DNA of 64,000 nucleotides from Eutreptiella sp. 'Long Island Sound 2002' (Eukaryota > Euglenozoa > Euglenophyceae > Eutreptiales > Eutreptiaceae). A program made the translations under genes and the position numbers. This document shows, piece after piece, positions 42,301-52,634 of this stretch. Numbering within the stretch: the stretch's first letter is position 1; each line of letters starts with the position of its first letter. The stretch lies in assembly GCA_964036045.1 (NCBI GenBank), contig OZ038385.1, positions 17,393,786 through 17,457,785 on the forward strand, written 5' to 3'. The notes below the pieces were generated by a model that did not search any database, was not told where the DNA came from, and was given only the letters and a program-made list of their open reading frames with translations.

Positions 42301-43977
42301 ATGAGAATTTTGGGGGTGGCTGTATGCCATGGAGGCCGAATGACTACGCCTGTTGATAATTCCAGGTGTCCGTACAATGGCCTTTTGACGAGGGAATCCT
42401 CCACATTTGCATGCGCGGACTGGTTGTCCAGGGGGTGTGCCACCATGTGGGGCCTGGGGGTGGGGAGAAGGCAAAGTCCACGACCACGTTCTTGGGAGGT
42501 CGAGGACTCTACGTTTTGGTGTGTGAGAGTGGGACGGTTGTCCCTCTTCTCACATGCGCTGCTTCTGCCCCATGGCGTCCCTCCCGCGCCGGCAATGCGT
42601 CACACAGGGCCCTTCCCAACGCTGCGAAGTTTGGAGGGCTGGGGTGGGGGGCTACGCGTCCACATGTTTGAGGGGTATGCGCACCGCCCCCCCCCCCCCC
42701 CCCCCACTTCCCAAGGCGGGGGCTGTGCTGGCCAGTCGGGGTGCAAGGCTTAGGAGACCGCTGCCCTCGGGGGTGGCGGTTTGAGCGGGTGTGGTCTGCC
42801 GCGTTCAGATATCTCTACGTATCTACGCAACGGGTGCAGTATCCCCAGCCTTCCACTCCCCTACACGGGGGGTGGGGGGGCGTGGCTGTGGGCCAATGCG
42901 CGGATTTGACGGATCGGCCAAAACCGATGGAGACCCAAAGGCGCCCCCCACATCCAAAAATTGCGCTTGCGCTGTTTAGACCGGCGGTACGTTACAAGAA
43001 GGAAGGGGGCAGGGCGGAACGGGAGAGCTCCACTTAAAAAAGGGGGGGGTCCTGCCCCCCTCCCCCCCCGCCCGCCCCAACTGGTCCTAAGTGTTGGTCG
43101 GCGCCAGAGGCGGAAAAAATTTTCATTGGCCAAGAGGTCGAGAAAAGAGGCCGATCACTTCCGTGGGGGGGGGGGGGTCTGTGACCCCCCACACACACCC
43201 AAGCAGTGCTGAGTTGTTCAGTGGAGCTTTGAGATCCAAAATCTGGACTCTTTAGACCGGCAGTACATTGCACGAAGGGGGGACGGTCACAGGCATTGGA
43301 TCGCGATGGAGGACAGGCCTTGGGACCTGCGTGGCCTTCAAAGAGGTGTGTGTGATGCCCTCGGCCACGCTCTGGCTGGTCTCGGTAATCCGCCTCGCCG
43401 CCGCCACCACGTAGTCTGTCCCGTAGAGGGCAGCCCCAACGGCATTGGGGCCCGCGAGGGCCTCGGATACGCCGGCGGCGTTCCGCAGGAAGAGCGAGGC
43501 CAGTCCAAACCCCAGGCGGGTGCACCCCCGGGCGATGCCGAACCCCAGCGTAGCCCCGTGGGCCCCCAGGGCTACCGCATCGTGGCCCACGCCCAGGGCG
43601 ACCACCGGATCCCAATCGCTCTCCCCTGCCCCTGCCTCCGGCACCGGCGGCCGGGACATAGGGAGAGGAGCGCGGTCCTTGTGGAAGGCCCAAGGCTCGA
43701 TGTGACCGCTCCCAGTCACAGTCGCCGGGGCATCTGCGGGGGTAGCCTCAGGTGCATCGGCGGGTGAATCGTCAAGAACATCCGCAGAGGTCACCTCAGG
43801 AACATGGGCAGGGACAGCCAGAGAGGCAGCCTGACAGGCATAAACCGCCTCAAAGGGCGTTGCAGGCACTTTCTGTGCGGCAGTGCCAAAGCTGTCTGCC
43901 CATGGTGCCATTGGATGGCTGTACAGTGCAGGATGAGGGCTGGTGCTTTGCACGTGTGTTCTATCACGGAATGACAT
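38236..43977 (-). CDS. Class-3 lipase, DAG-lipase-like, three exons
   Basis: Predicted lipase of the class-3 / sn-1 diacylglycerol lipase-like group, hydrolysing an acyl ester of glycerolipids. Exons 43327-43977, 40698-41185 and 38236-38986 join in phases 0 and 2 to give about 629 aa. Residues about 115-200 carry the Gly-rich amphipathic segment (GFGIARGCTRLGFG) that I associate with fungal and plant-type class-3 lipases. LLYVQQ..PSYTVAVDYETG|YVIVALAGTSSMRDVLTDL spans the second junction and is the classic core entry. The nucleophile is S454 in GHSLGAG, the acid D508 or D509 in GDDVVPRLS, the base probably H611 in MLAAHM. There is no four-helix membrane domain as in animal DAGL. The start ATG (43977) is a choice; an upstream exon is possible. 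The stop lies 5 bp from a tRNA on the other strand. Confidence 0.8.
39350..39395 (+). repeat. (TC)n microsatellite
   Basis: About 46 bp of uninterrupted CT. Confidence 0.95.
39530..39625 (+). repeat. Repeat R5 copy 2 with 28-nt G run
   Basis: AACTACCCCCCCAACTAACT then GTTGGCCGGAGGCCCCTT and G28 (39598-39625), the longest homopolymer of G in the window. Confidence 0.85.
40698..41185 (-). CDS. Class-3 lipase exon 2
   Basis: Phase-0 acceptor CCTTCTCAG (41186-41188); a second possible acceptor GGGGCCCAG would start it at 41158, also phase 0. Encodes GDEIGLALQGVLAVADRV.. through AVEVLLYVQQPE and PSYTVAVDYET, and exits in phase 2 at CGG|GTGTGC. Confidence 0.75.
41428..41937 (+). CDS. Hypothetical ORF within lipase intron 1
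   Basis: 169-codon frame whose C-terminal half is hydrophilic and protein-like (NMDDANWCMAEIKITKNEGD, EKRSPLTNGTIEAEKMASK). A consensus donor AAAG|GTAAGC sits at 41634. The opposite strand is open too (41403-41963), but its phase does not fit the lipase exons. Probably a transposon or processed fragment; family unknown. Confidence 0.3.
   Translation: MPCSSAWGMSIHRAIDFKRLLCRASLTHRQLSQESLMHKTLQSCWHLAFVKCPPYRSALPGAKTMRVRKVSENGWTCPCASGVGMRETRSVTDSGGGNMDDANWCMAEIKITKNEGDSGAFPEALSWTNLFRSEKRSPLTNGTIEAEKMASKTLTHSAGEHRDSKHATA
41948..42345 (+). repeat. Minisatellite of about 45-60 bp built from the R10 unit
   Basis: Seven or eight units of the form GG..TGCCATAGAGGCCGAATGAG TATGTG with variable G runs. 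The last unit runs into a full R10 copy (42327-42385). Confidence 0.85.
42346..43326 (-). other. Rest of lipase intron 1, no further exon supported
   Basis: Intron 1 spans 41186-43326. This part carries an R10 copy, a C20-type run near 42686 and two copies of an AGACCGGC(A/G)GTAC segment (42978, 43253). No coding evidence. Confidence 0.5.
43327..43977 (-). CDS. Class-3 lipase exon 1
   Basis: From ATG 43977 (MSFRDRTHVQS) to donor CAG|GTCCCA, 217 codons. The first 100 residues are Ala/Pro/Asp-rich and probably disordered. GFGIARGCTRLGFGLASLFL and YVVAAARRITETSQSVAEGI follow, the amphipathic region upstream of the lipase core. The frame is open further upstream to 44088 without an ATG. Confidence 0.65.
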
Positions 43978-44695
43978 CGCTAAGCGGGGGGCCTGGGCTT
44001 CGGACCAGTCAACGAGATGAGTGGGCCAAATACAATGCAAAAGGGGAGGGGCAGCACCACACAATCGTGTCAAAAACACACCGCCCAAACACCCACTGGG
44101 TGTAGGCCCTTCCTTTTGCTGGGGACAGAACCACCTTCCCAGTCCAGTCGCCCCTGATTCGCCTCATCGGCTAGTATTTGGCCGAGACCCCATCAGGTTC
44201 GGCGAAATGCCACCCCTCATCATGGGTTCAGGAGTGGAGGATGCATCTGAGTACTTCCAATGGTCCGAGAGAGAATGCAAGTGGGTCCAAGACAAACGTG
44301 TGCTCATCCACGCCCCCCCTGCTGCACGTCTCTGACATCCTGGACCCCCTGTTTCAGATCTTTGGCCTCTCAGATTCCCCTGCTTCAGGATTTTAACATG
44401 CTGCCACCCCTTGTTTCAGGACTTTGACATCCTGGACCCCCTCACTGCGCTACCCTCCCAGTATTCCGTCTATCTCAGTAGCATGATTTTTCGTTTCATA
44501 TGTATCAACCCGCATGCAACCCAGCACCAAGCAGCTGTACGTATTTTTGTATGCAATAAGGGGGGGAAGCAGCCCCTTTGAACAAATTGTGAGCACCCAA
44601 TCATCATCATCATCATCATGGTTTCCGCCAGGGGCTCAGTAGTTTTTTGTTAGCTGAGGGTCTCCAGCAACTATTTTCTGATGACCGTCAAAAAG
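43978..44695. other. Upstream of the lipase, no gene seen
   Basis: Direct copies of CAGGATTTTGACAT/CAGGACTTTGACATCC words (44340-44430) and a (CAT)n tract at 44603-44620. Confidence 0.4.
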
Positions 44696-44818
44696 AATAC
44701 CGAGACTGTCATCTGTGGTTCGGTGACTGTGATCTGTGGTTGTAAGACTATAATCTGTGGTTTGGGAACTGTGATCGGTGGTTCGCAGACTGTGATCTTT
44801 TGTTTGTAGACTGTGGAG
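44696..44818 (+). repeat. About 22-bp tandem repeat (GACTGTGATCTGTGGTT)
   Basis: Five imperfect units with CTGTGATCTGTGGTT cores. Confidence 0.8.
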
Positions 44819-45347
44819 AAATGTGGGCAAGTGTCCTGGGGTGGCGGTGCAAGAATATTCCCATCAGGGGGAAGGTTGCCTGGTTTGCGCACAGTGCACC
44901 CAGAGGAAGCAGTGCATGCAGAAGAACAATCAAGCAATAGGTAATCCAATTCTGTTCTCGTGGTCCGAACAAAGGACTGGGTTGCTGTTGCAGGGTGTGT
45001 ATGCCAGGTCAGGATGGTTTGCCTCAAGAACCCCCTACGTTCTGGAAGGTGTATTGGGAGGCTAAACCCTGCAGCATCTGCAACAGAAATCTCAGGGTGT
45101 CCTGAACTTTCTTGGAGGGTCTCTTGTGGAGACAGTGCCGGGGAGTGAGAGGGACTCCTGAAGCTGGATGTCCCAAGACCAAAGGATTGAACATGTTTGA
45201 GACCCTTGATCACCGGAACATGACCCCTGGGGCAGCACGATGGGAAACATTGCACCGTACAGGAAATGATAACGGTGACAGTGAAAAAGAAAAGGCATAA
45301 GCAGTCTGTTTTGCACAGCATTATCGAAGAGCAATGGCACTAAGGTC
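44819..45347. other. No supported gene; open frames on both strands
   Basis: Minus frame 44671-45321 and + frames overlap. The minus frame partly encodes the tandem repeat, so I do not call it. Confidence 0.3.
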
Positions 45348-45668
45348 ATGTTGTCAGTACAGTATGTAACCCAGGCACATACTGCGGCCAGATATGTTTT
45401 TCGGTGCCCCCACTTGGAGGATTCAAAAACCTGCAAAGTAAAGGTCAAATTTAAAAAAAAAAACCAGTCAGTTTTGGTATACAAATCCTTGGGCCTCAGA
45501 TCCCTATCCCCCAGTTCTGCAGGGGGAGAGGAGGCCCAAGGGGAGAGGTCACAAAATGAGTCGTCCAGGGAAAATTGGAGGTCTCTTTCTTTCTTGTCTC
45601 TCTTGCCAAAGGTAGGATCTCCTTCTTCCCTTCATTGGCCCTTGGTTGTGATGGGAATGATGCCATGA
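45348..45668 (+). CDS. ORF with a Cys/His segment, likely transposon-derived
   Basis: 106 codons. SVQYVTQAHTAARYVFRCPH and TCKVKVKFKKK resemble the zinc-binding start of FLYWCH-like transposon domains, but the full pattern is not visible. Possible donors at CCAAAG|GTAGGA and, further on, ACA|GTAAGT (45733) suggest a spliced gene. It lies just upstream of the transposase-like ORF and may be its 5' part. Confidence 0.35.
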   Translation: MLSVQYVTQAHTAARYVFRCPHLEDSKTCKVKVKFKKKNQSVLVYKSLGLRSLSPSSAGGEEAQGERSQNESSRENWRSLSFLSLLPKVGSPSSLHWPLVVMGMMP

Positions 45669-45867
45669 AACAAGGTAATGGCATTCTGCCATGGGGACAG
45701 CGGTTGTGGATGCCTTGACAACATGGCATACAGTAAGTAAATTTCATAACTTCCTGTGTATTGGTATTGTGGGCACCATATCTCTCGGGGACGACGGCGA
45801 TCATGCCAACTTTCTGGGTTTTCGCGGGTTGGTGACCTTGTTGCCTAATTTCTGCCAACTGAGTGTT

Positions 45868-45985
45868 CCGGAGGTAGGGGTATGGGGGGTATATTCGGAA
45901 AGCCCTTGAAAAGGGCTATTTGGAACACCCCAGGTCTGCTTGCTGGACTGACGACATGTCTGAGATTTTCGTCCATTTTCGACGA
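45868..45985 (+). repeat. Repeat R7, + copy
   Basis: GGGTATATTCGGAAAGCCCT through GACGACATGTCTGAGATTTT; matches 56052-56160 directly and 21604-21722 inverted. Confidence 0.8.
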
Positions 45986-46029
45986 TGCTTGTGTTGTTTG
46001 CTGCCTCTTTTTGTTAACAGGCAGCTGCC

Positions 46030-46626
46030 ATGTCTTCATACAAATTCACGCCACGGGCTGTTGCTTCCCCGGACGCACCACAAAAGCCTTTGGCGCGCAA
46101 AAGGGCTCGCTCTGGGGGTGCACAGTGGGTGCGGGTGACTCGACATGAGCCTGGTAGCGGGGCTAAAAAACCCCGTACCGCCCGCTCACAGCCACCCACA
46201 TGCTCCCACAAGGAGCATGACATTCTGACGACCGCTGAGGCCACCGCTTTTGCTGCCCAGTTTTGGGATCGAAAGACGCACCCCACCAAGGCTTCACAAC
46301 ATGAATTTTTGGCCACATGCATCGATGTTGATGTGGAGAAAAGCGTGAAATACAACAATTACGAGAAGTACACCATCAAACGGGGTCATCGAACGAAATA
46401 TTTTATACCGCACCGGGGTATGCGTCGCCAGATTTGCAAAACACAGTTCCTGCATTACTTCAAAATATCACGCATTGTGGAGACTGTGGCCAAGACCAAA
46501 GCTGCCGCGGCCATGAGCACCCCCCTGAGTCCCATGAAAAGCCCCAGCAAAAAGGCTACCAGCAACACGACCCGGAGCAGTCCCATAAAGGTGAAGTTTG
46601 AAAATTTTCTGCAGTCACATTGGTGA
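46030..46626 (+). CDS. Transposase-like protein fragment (198 aa)
   Basis: Complete ATG-to-TGA frame 9 bp after an acceptor (TTTTGTTAACAG). The N-terminus is basic, then KTHPTKASQHEFLATCIDVD and RGHRTKYFIPHRGMRRQICK with TQFLHYFKIS. The R.(Y/H)..P..G.RR.VCK..FL..(L/F)(G/K)IS pattern recalls the leading segment of transposon-encoded proteins found in many animals and protists, upstream of a DDE domain. No DDE domain follows, so it is truncated or the next exon is missing. The tail is Ser/Pro/Lys-rich. Confidence 0.55.
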   Translation: MSSYKFTPRAVASPDAPQKPLARKRARSGGAQWVRVTRHEPGSGAKKPRTARSQPPTCSHKEHDILTTAEATAFAAQFWDRKTHPTKASQHEFLATCIDVDVEKSVKYNNYEKYTIKRGHRTKYFIPHRGMRRQICKTQFLHYFKISRIVETVAKTKAAAAMSTPLSPMKSPSKKATSNTTRSSPIKVKFENFLQSHW

Positions 46627-47461
46627 GCTGTAACGCTTCTCCACAGGGGCAGGACATTTATTTATTCACACAGACGGCTGCTGCTCTGAGTTTTTAAACT
46701 GGGGCTTCGTCAATTTGTTCGACAAGCTGGTGCAGTGGCGCTGGTTTCACCGCATTTCTTGGTGCGTGTTCATCAAAGGTCATTCATATAATCTTTGTGA
46801 CGCAGCGGTGACGTACCACTTGCACCCCCCCCCCCCACCGAATAGGAACTACCTGCGCACGACAGTATCCTCACACACCCAGGGGAACATACCCAAATTG
46901 ACGGTTCCCCCGCCCCTCCCTCCCGAGGGGACACAAAGAATGCGTGACACGAAGCAAAACATGCAAACACGAGGGCATATGAACCACAAAAAAGACCCGG
47001 AAACTGCCTGTTGGGATGCATGTTCAGCTCTTCTGAGAGTGTCTGTGTGCCGCTTTTTTTGTGGTGTTTGACTTTGAAGAGCTGCACATGCTCAACAGGG
47101 GCCACGGGAATGGGCATCCATGGCTAAAATCGCGAAAAACGAAGTGTTTTGCATGATACAAAGTACAGTGTAGTGACTTGGATGCAAGAAATCCCAAGAG
47201 ACAGCAATGCACCAATAACACTACCTTGTCCAACCAACAAACACACAGGAGAAGCTCCATATCCAACCTTTCAAGTAAACTTGGAAAACTGAAAGGGACG
47301 ATACCCTTACCCCACCCCCCACCCCGGTTACTATTTGAGGGCAGTTATTATTCAGGGGGGGGACAAGGGGTGATAAAATGGCATCCTTTGTCAACAATGT
47401 ACGATTGACAGCTGCATGTCGCACTGCAATGCCCTAAACCTCCCAAAAAGACAGTCCGACA
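46627..47461. other. Intergenic, no gene seen
   Basis: C10 run at 46827. Nothing supported. Confidence 0.4.
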
Positions 47462-47698
47462 TCATACAGTTGTGATTGCAGCAATGAGGGATGTCCTCCC
47501 AGCACAATGCACATCCATTTCAGTCTCACTGATCCCACTGATATCTTGGTTGATCCTGGTGATATCTTCGTTGGTCTTACTAATATCCCACTCCACAGCG
47601 GTCACCCGCTCTCTAGTCTCAATGATCTCCTGCGTCATTTCAACCATATCTTCCTTGATCGCACTGATCTCCTCCATCATCATGTCAATACCAATCAC
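47462..47698 (-). CDS. Short coiled-coil ORF
   Basis: About 73-78 codons with hydrophobic residues spaced at 3-4 (MMMEEISAIKEDMVEMTQEI, DITRINQDISGI), a clear coiled coil of about eight heptads, then a short tail and stop. ATG near 47690; the frame continues to TTG 47698. May be an exon of a retrotransposon ORF1-type protein; nothing else of such a gene was found. Confidence 0.4.
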   Translation of the reverse strand: MIGIDMMMEEISAIKEDMVEMTQEIIETRERVTAVEWDISKTNEDITRINQDISGISETEMDVHCAGRTSLIAAITTV

Positions 47699-47775
47699 AC
47701 CACCTAATGGAAATCAGCGCTTGAAAAATGGACCTTTCTTGCATTGTGGCCTCATGAATTGACCAGAATTGCAAA

Positions 47776-48060
47776 ATGAGTATATTCGGTGGTCGTATCT
47801 TGACACATGCAATGGCTTGTGGCCAAGCAGAATTTTGGTGGCTCGGAAGTATCTTTGCACCGTGTGCTCAAGGCACACTCAAGTCGCCCACTGCGACCTG
47901 CCTACCTTGTGACGAACAAAGCGGGTGGAAATTTTCACACTCCCACGTGCACTGGCAGATCCCTGCGCTTCAATCCATTTATAAGACATGGGGACCAGTG
48001 GAAGATTACAAGTATAGAATTGCAGTGAGCAAACCGAAATCAGAATTATGGCACATGTAA
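47776..48060 (+). CDS. Hypothetical ORF (94 aa)
   Basis: ATG to TAA. The composition is protein-like with many Trp/His/Cys (EFWWLGS, CLPCDEQSGWKFSHSHVHWQ, YKYRIAVSKPKSELW). No family recognised. Confidence 0.3.
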   Translation: MSIFGGRILTHAMACGQAEFWWLGSIFAPCAQGTLKSPTATCLPCDEQSGWKFSHSHVHWQIPALQSIYKTWGPVEDYKYRIAVSKPKSELWHM

Positions 48061-49131
48061 CGAGCTGCATTGTGCGACAACCCCAAAGAGCTGCACATTT
48101 CCATTATCACAAGCCGCTGGACGCCACAATCCTGTTCGGGATTGTACCCAAACAGCACCTTCAGCTTGACAACGTCACCGCAAGCGTGTCAAGAACCTTA
48201 GCACAACATCACACATACGTCGCCCGCCCATGGACTGCTTCGGGGGGGGGGGGCAAAATTAAAAATGAGTGACACACGAAAAGTGCTACAGGAACAAAGA
48301 AACCACGACTACCACCACACAAAAGTACCCACAGCGAATAATAGCAGCAATTATAACAAAAACAGCAGCAACAGCAGCAACAACAACAGGAACACCAACA
48401 CCAACACCCACACCCACACTACCAGCAACACCAACGCATCAACACGAACGCGGCAGCAGCGACGACGACAAAAACCGCAAGCATATATTATACAACAGGA
48501 GGCCTGGGGTATATTCCGTGCTTTAGTTCCCGCCTGCATCAGTTGAGCTCAAGCCCTTTAAGGAGGCGTCAACAAGACGGGATGGGGCCTGAGGCCTCAC
48601 ATGATATTGGGCAGATATGGCATTTGTAAGGCGAAGGCTGGGGGGGTGGGGGGATTATATGCGTCAGGATTTACAAAAGTGTCCAACCCCAGCCTGCCAC
48701 AGGGCTCTCATTACCAAAGTCCGTGGAAGTGTATGTACACCGAGGCGTCGAGTAGAGGGCCCGAGAGCGCGCATGAAGAGCAGGTGGTGAGCAGAGGCCC
48801 CTCCCTCTAGGATTTGTGGTGCAGGGGTACAGCGGAGACTGATCCGAACGGGCCGGAGTGGCCGCGGCCACGCCTCCGCCGTCCGGATCTGCGTCGGTCT
48901 CTGGCGGTCAAAGGGGCCTATAGGGCCCGGCAAGGCAGCACCGGCTTCGCGCGCGCCAAACCAATGCGCCGTCAACGCGCGCATTGACTTGACCACGTCC
49001 GGCAACTTCAACGCATTTCAATTTCAGGGTCCCTTGAACTTGTCCAAACCGCCCCCTCCAAACCCCCACCCCCTCTGTGTCATCCCACTTCAGCCCCCCC
49101 CCCCTCCCCCCCAGAAATGTCCGCAGAAGTG
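48061..49131. other. No supported gene; CAA/CAG-rich microsatellite at 48340-48440
   Basis: AACAGCAGCAACAACAACAG and ACCAACACC variants. The GC-rich stretch 48820-48990 is open on both strands without a motif. Confidence 0.4.
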
Positions 49132-49226
49132 CGGATGCCTGCTTGTCATAGCAGAAGGTTCAAGGGCGAGAGGCCAATAGGCGCCGCCACAGGCTAACAG
49201 AGCCAACCACCAAGGCCTTGTGCCAA
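49132..49226 (+). repeat. Repeat R6, + copy (95 bp)
   Basis: Reverse complement of 54184-54278, nearly identical, 5 kb apart. A partial copy lies at 59547-59605. Confidence 0.88.
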
Positions 49227-49736
49227 ACCCCCTCCTCCCCCCCAAGCCCCATGGCCTGTCACCATCTGCAGTACGATGGCTGGGCCGTTGTTGTGGTGCT
49301 GGTGACGCAATGCAGGACAACGGAACTCAACGGCAGATCCATTGCCTGCGGGCCGTCGATGGAGTGTAACAAGCGTCGAAGCTTCAACACGCCGGTGGGT
49401 GGGACAGGCCATGGGATGTGCCATGCCCTCAGCAGTCCGCAGGCGTTCTCGCACAGGACCCGGTCCCACATGGGCATGCCATGGGGGTATGAATCCGGGC
49501 CCGACGACCGGACGGCACATCCTCCGCAACAAACTGCCACCATTTGACACCATTTGACCGTCTGCGAACATTGATCGGGATGCCGTCCATTGGATGATTT
49601 ACAGTCAGGGCTGTCCTTAAGGAACAAAAAAAGGAAAGGGTTCGTTACGCCAACAGAAACGAACCGTCATGGGGGCGCTCTCTACCTCATGGTCAAGACA
49701 TGGACAAGACACAAGACTACAGAAGCATTATGCGGT
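49227..49736. other. Intergenic, no gene seen
   Basis: Open frames on both strands without recognisable domain. Confidence 0.35.
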
Positions 49737-49868
49737 TGGTGGCTGGTGGCAGTGGGCGGTTGGTGGCGGTTGGCGGTTCGTAGCGGTTGGCAGTGGTTGG
49801 CGGTTGGCGGCTGGTGGTTGGTGGCGGTTGGCGGTGGGCGGCGGTGGGCGGCGGTGGGCGGTTGGTGG
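49737..49868 (+). repeat. GGTTGGCGG/GGTTGGTGG minisatellite, second locus
   Basis: Same unit family as 23524-23755, ending in GTTGGTGGTCCCTAGGGGCT. Confidence 0.85.
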
Positions 49869-51161
49869 TCCCTAGGGGCTGTTCTTAAGGGGTGTCCTTG
49901 ACTAAAAAAGAGTTCTGAAGGACAGCCCTGCTCACAGTTCATGGAGCTACCCCCCTGAATGAGTGGTGCGCAGTGCTGTAGGCGACAGTAGACGTGGGGA
50001 TCCAGCCTCTAATTGGGGGTGCGTACGGCGCGGCAGCGGTGTTGGCCATGTGTCGGGCGGTCGCAGTGTGCAGACGCCGTGATGAATGGCCACGGGCCGG
50101 CGTTCTGAAGTCGGTGGATGCGCAGTGACAAGATTGGGGGAGGAGGCCTCCAGACCGCCCGACATTGAACACTGCAGTCCAACTGCTTTTGTTGGATGAG
50201 TTTCAGTAATTGTGGTCATTGTGTGAACACGCATCAACGCATATGCTACCGCCCTGACCCACACCATCAATGCATCCGTGGCCGTGCATATACGTCTGTC
50301 CTCCCAGTGAGAGCTGCGGAAGGGGCATGGAGTGCAGTGCAGCGGAAAGGGCTGGTGTGAACTCAGCGCTTCCCTCGGCCGTGACGCTGCTTCCCGGGCT
50401 TCTGCCCTCTCCCCTTTTTGCCGCGAGCGTCCTGCAGGCAGATGAAACAGCGTACCATGCCACGCTATGACACAATGCATGGGAACATATTACACCGTGC
50501 GCAGTATGGAGCTGTTCGTAGAGGTGATGTCGGTTGCCTTAAATGGGTAACAATCGTCCAGGCATGATGAAGGTATACCATGAGCCGAGGAATATTTGGG
50601 TTTTGGTGGACAAGTCCCAAGGATACCATACACCCATTGTAACATGATATCACGGACGGATATCATAGAAAGCACGGATACACTTGAGATACAAGTGTAG
50701 CCCAGTGAAAGCTAGCAATTTGCTGTGCCACACTGGCGGAATCGTGTTGCTTTCACGATATGAAGCTTGAAGCCGTGCACAAGCTCAGTCCAGCCAGGGT
50801 ATTCTTTCAATCTTTGGGTGGCGCACCCTTCTTGCCCTCAGATTTTGGGTTGTGGTGCCCTCATGCCTTCGCATTGCCTTTGAGGAGCGAGGGATACCTC
50901 AATAGCTGCCTGGGTTGCCTATTATTTTACCCAAGGTTGACAGTGCAGGAGACTATTGGGTATTAAACTTGTACATCTGTACAAAACGTTGCAATATGTT
51001 CACGCTGTGTGCATTGGAAACCTTTGTAAGAACCCCCTTCCATGAACGTATTTACACAAAAGTTAGGTGGAGGATGAGGATAGATTTGCGAATGTGTGGA
51101 CCAGACAAGGGTGACTGAGGGCAAAGTAGCGCTACGGAGCTAAATGCCACCCATGAAAAAT
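49869..51161. other. Intergenic, no gene seen
   Basis: AT-moderate. Short + frames at 50760-51118 are not convincing. Confidence 0.4.
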
Positions 51162-51479
51162 TTAAATGTACCATGAGGGAATTCCAGAAACTAGTACAGC
51201 AAAGTTAACCACATCAAGGTGAGCAGCGAGACGAGACGGTGCAGCCGGCAAGGGAATGTGTACAGGTCTGTATGGATAGTCTTCCTTTCCGATAATATTG
51301 AGCGGGTGTGTACGTTCGTGTGGGTGGGTGTCCTCCATTGCTTGTTCTGTCAAAAGAAAAGGATATTGCTCCGAAGAAACGTCTTCACAGGCAAGTTCTG
51401 GAGCAGAACGACCAGAAGCAATTTGGAGGCAAATTTGAAATACAGAAGCGCCATTGGATGCATTGCTAGCAAGAGGCAT
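51162..51479 (-). CDS. Hypothetical protein, 105 aa
   Basis: ATG (51479) to TAA on the minus strand, with an in-frame stop (TAG) immediately before the ATG that could also be a splice acceptor. The sequence looks coding: ASVFQICLQIASGRSAPELA, IIGKEDYPYRPVHIPLPAAP. No family recognised. The GC content is well below that of the three large genes. Confidence 0.35.
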   Translation of the reverse strand: MPLASNASNGASVFQICLQIASGRSAPELACEDVSSEQYPFLLTEQAMEDTHPHERTHPLNIIGKEDYPYRPVHIPLPAAPSRLAAHLDVVNFAVLVSGIPSWYI

Positions 51480-52063
51480 CTACACTTTCAAGGAGGATAT
51501 GCACATCAATCTGTGCTCGGTAAAATCACTGTCAGATGTTGGATGGATATTTGAATATTTCAATAGTAGGATGCGTGAATAGGTAATGTGTGGCTTTGGT
51601 ACTTGAATGGGGTAGTGTGGGTGATGGGTGTTGCGATGTTACAAAGGAGGGCCCAAAGCTTGAAGACCTAAGTGGAGTAGCACAGTAATGTTCAGGAGAC
51701 AATGGCGGATACAATGATCTTCGCCCATACTTGGTCTTGGAGACTACATTTGTGCCAAAGCGGATCACGTGCCTTACTGATTGTGGGACAATTTTTTTGC
51801 TACGTTGGGCATATATCCTTTCTGCCCTAGTAAGGGGTTTGTTGCTCCGTTGTTGACCTCCATTTGTCTTCTGATCAAAATGACAGTTTCAATAAATCAT
51901 GGCATCGACTGTGTGGTTTGCAAATAGCCAAAGAGCCAGCAGCTCCCTTGCCTTTCTGGACGAATAATGGTTTACTCCCACATACATACCTCAAAATCAT
52001 CAGCGCGTTGCGGGTTGCGCTGATCATTTTGGGGTATGCGGGGGTGCAAACACCCTTTTGGAA

Positions 52064-52111
<48 letters not shown>

Positions 52112-52634
52112 AAATGAAAAGCTCCTCCGGCGGGGCTTGCCAAGCAGCCAAATTGGATTGGGGTGGGGTGAGGGTGGGGGTCAAAAACGCTTTTCATGCT
52201 GTTCATAAATATTTGAATCCTCCATAACATTCTGAACATTTCGAGCACACGCACAGAGGGTGGAAAAACGGTTTTACCCCCTGCCGTACCCAGCCAAAAT
52301 TTGAAATTGCCGAAAGTCGGATCCGAGGTCTTTGGAGTCCGGGGGGGCGGGATGGGGGTTCTGAACAAGGGTCCCCCCTTGACCTAGGCAAGAAACTGTT
52401 GCCCGATGGACGCGTTGGTTATTTCTGGGGATTGCAGTGTACTGTTCTGGAATTCAAAAAGGGATTACAACTGATGTGGATCCCAAGAGCAAGATGATGA
52501 TGATGAAGAGACCATACCCACACCCACTCCCACTCCCTGTCAGACACCCACTCCCGACCAACACCTCTCAACACTGCATAATTGCAACGCATGCAGTGCA
52601 GCACGACACAACACACAACTGTATTCAGTAGGAC
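51480..52634. other. No supported gene; hairpin and (AAAG)n
   Basis: CAAAATCATCAGCGC and GCGCTGATCATTTTG (51994-52033) form a 15-bp stem with one mismatch, related to the hairpin at 18566-18600. (AAAG)n at 52062-52114. Confidence 0.5.
52062..52114 (+). repeat. (AAAG)n microsatellite
   Basis: About 13 uninterrupted units. Confidence 0.95.

Noticed and set aside
44671-45321. 216-codon minus ORF with ITVxEPQ repeats
   Set aside because: The repeating part is just the translated 22-bp minisatellite, and the + strand is open too.
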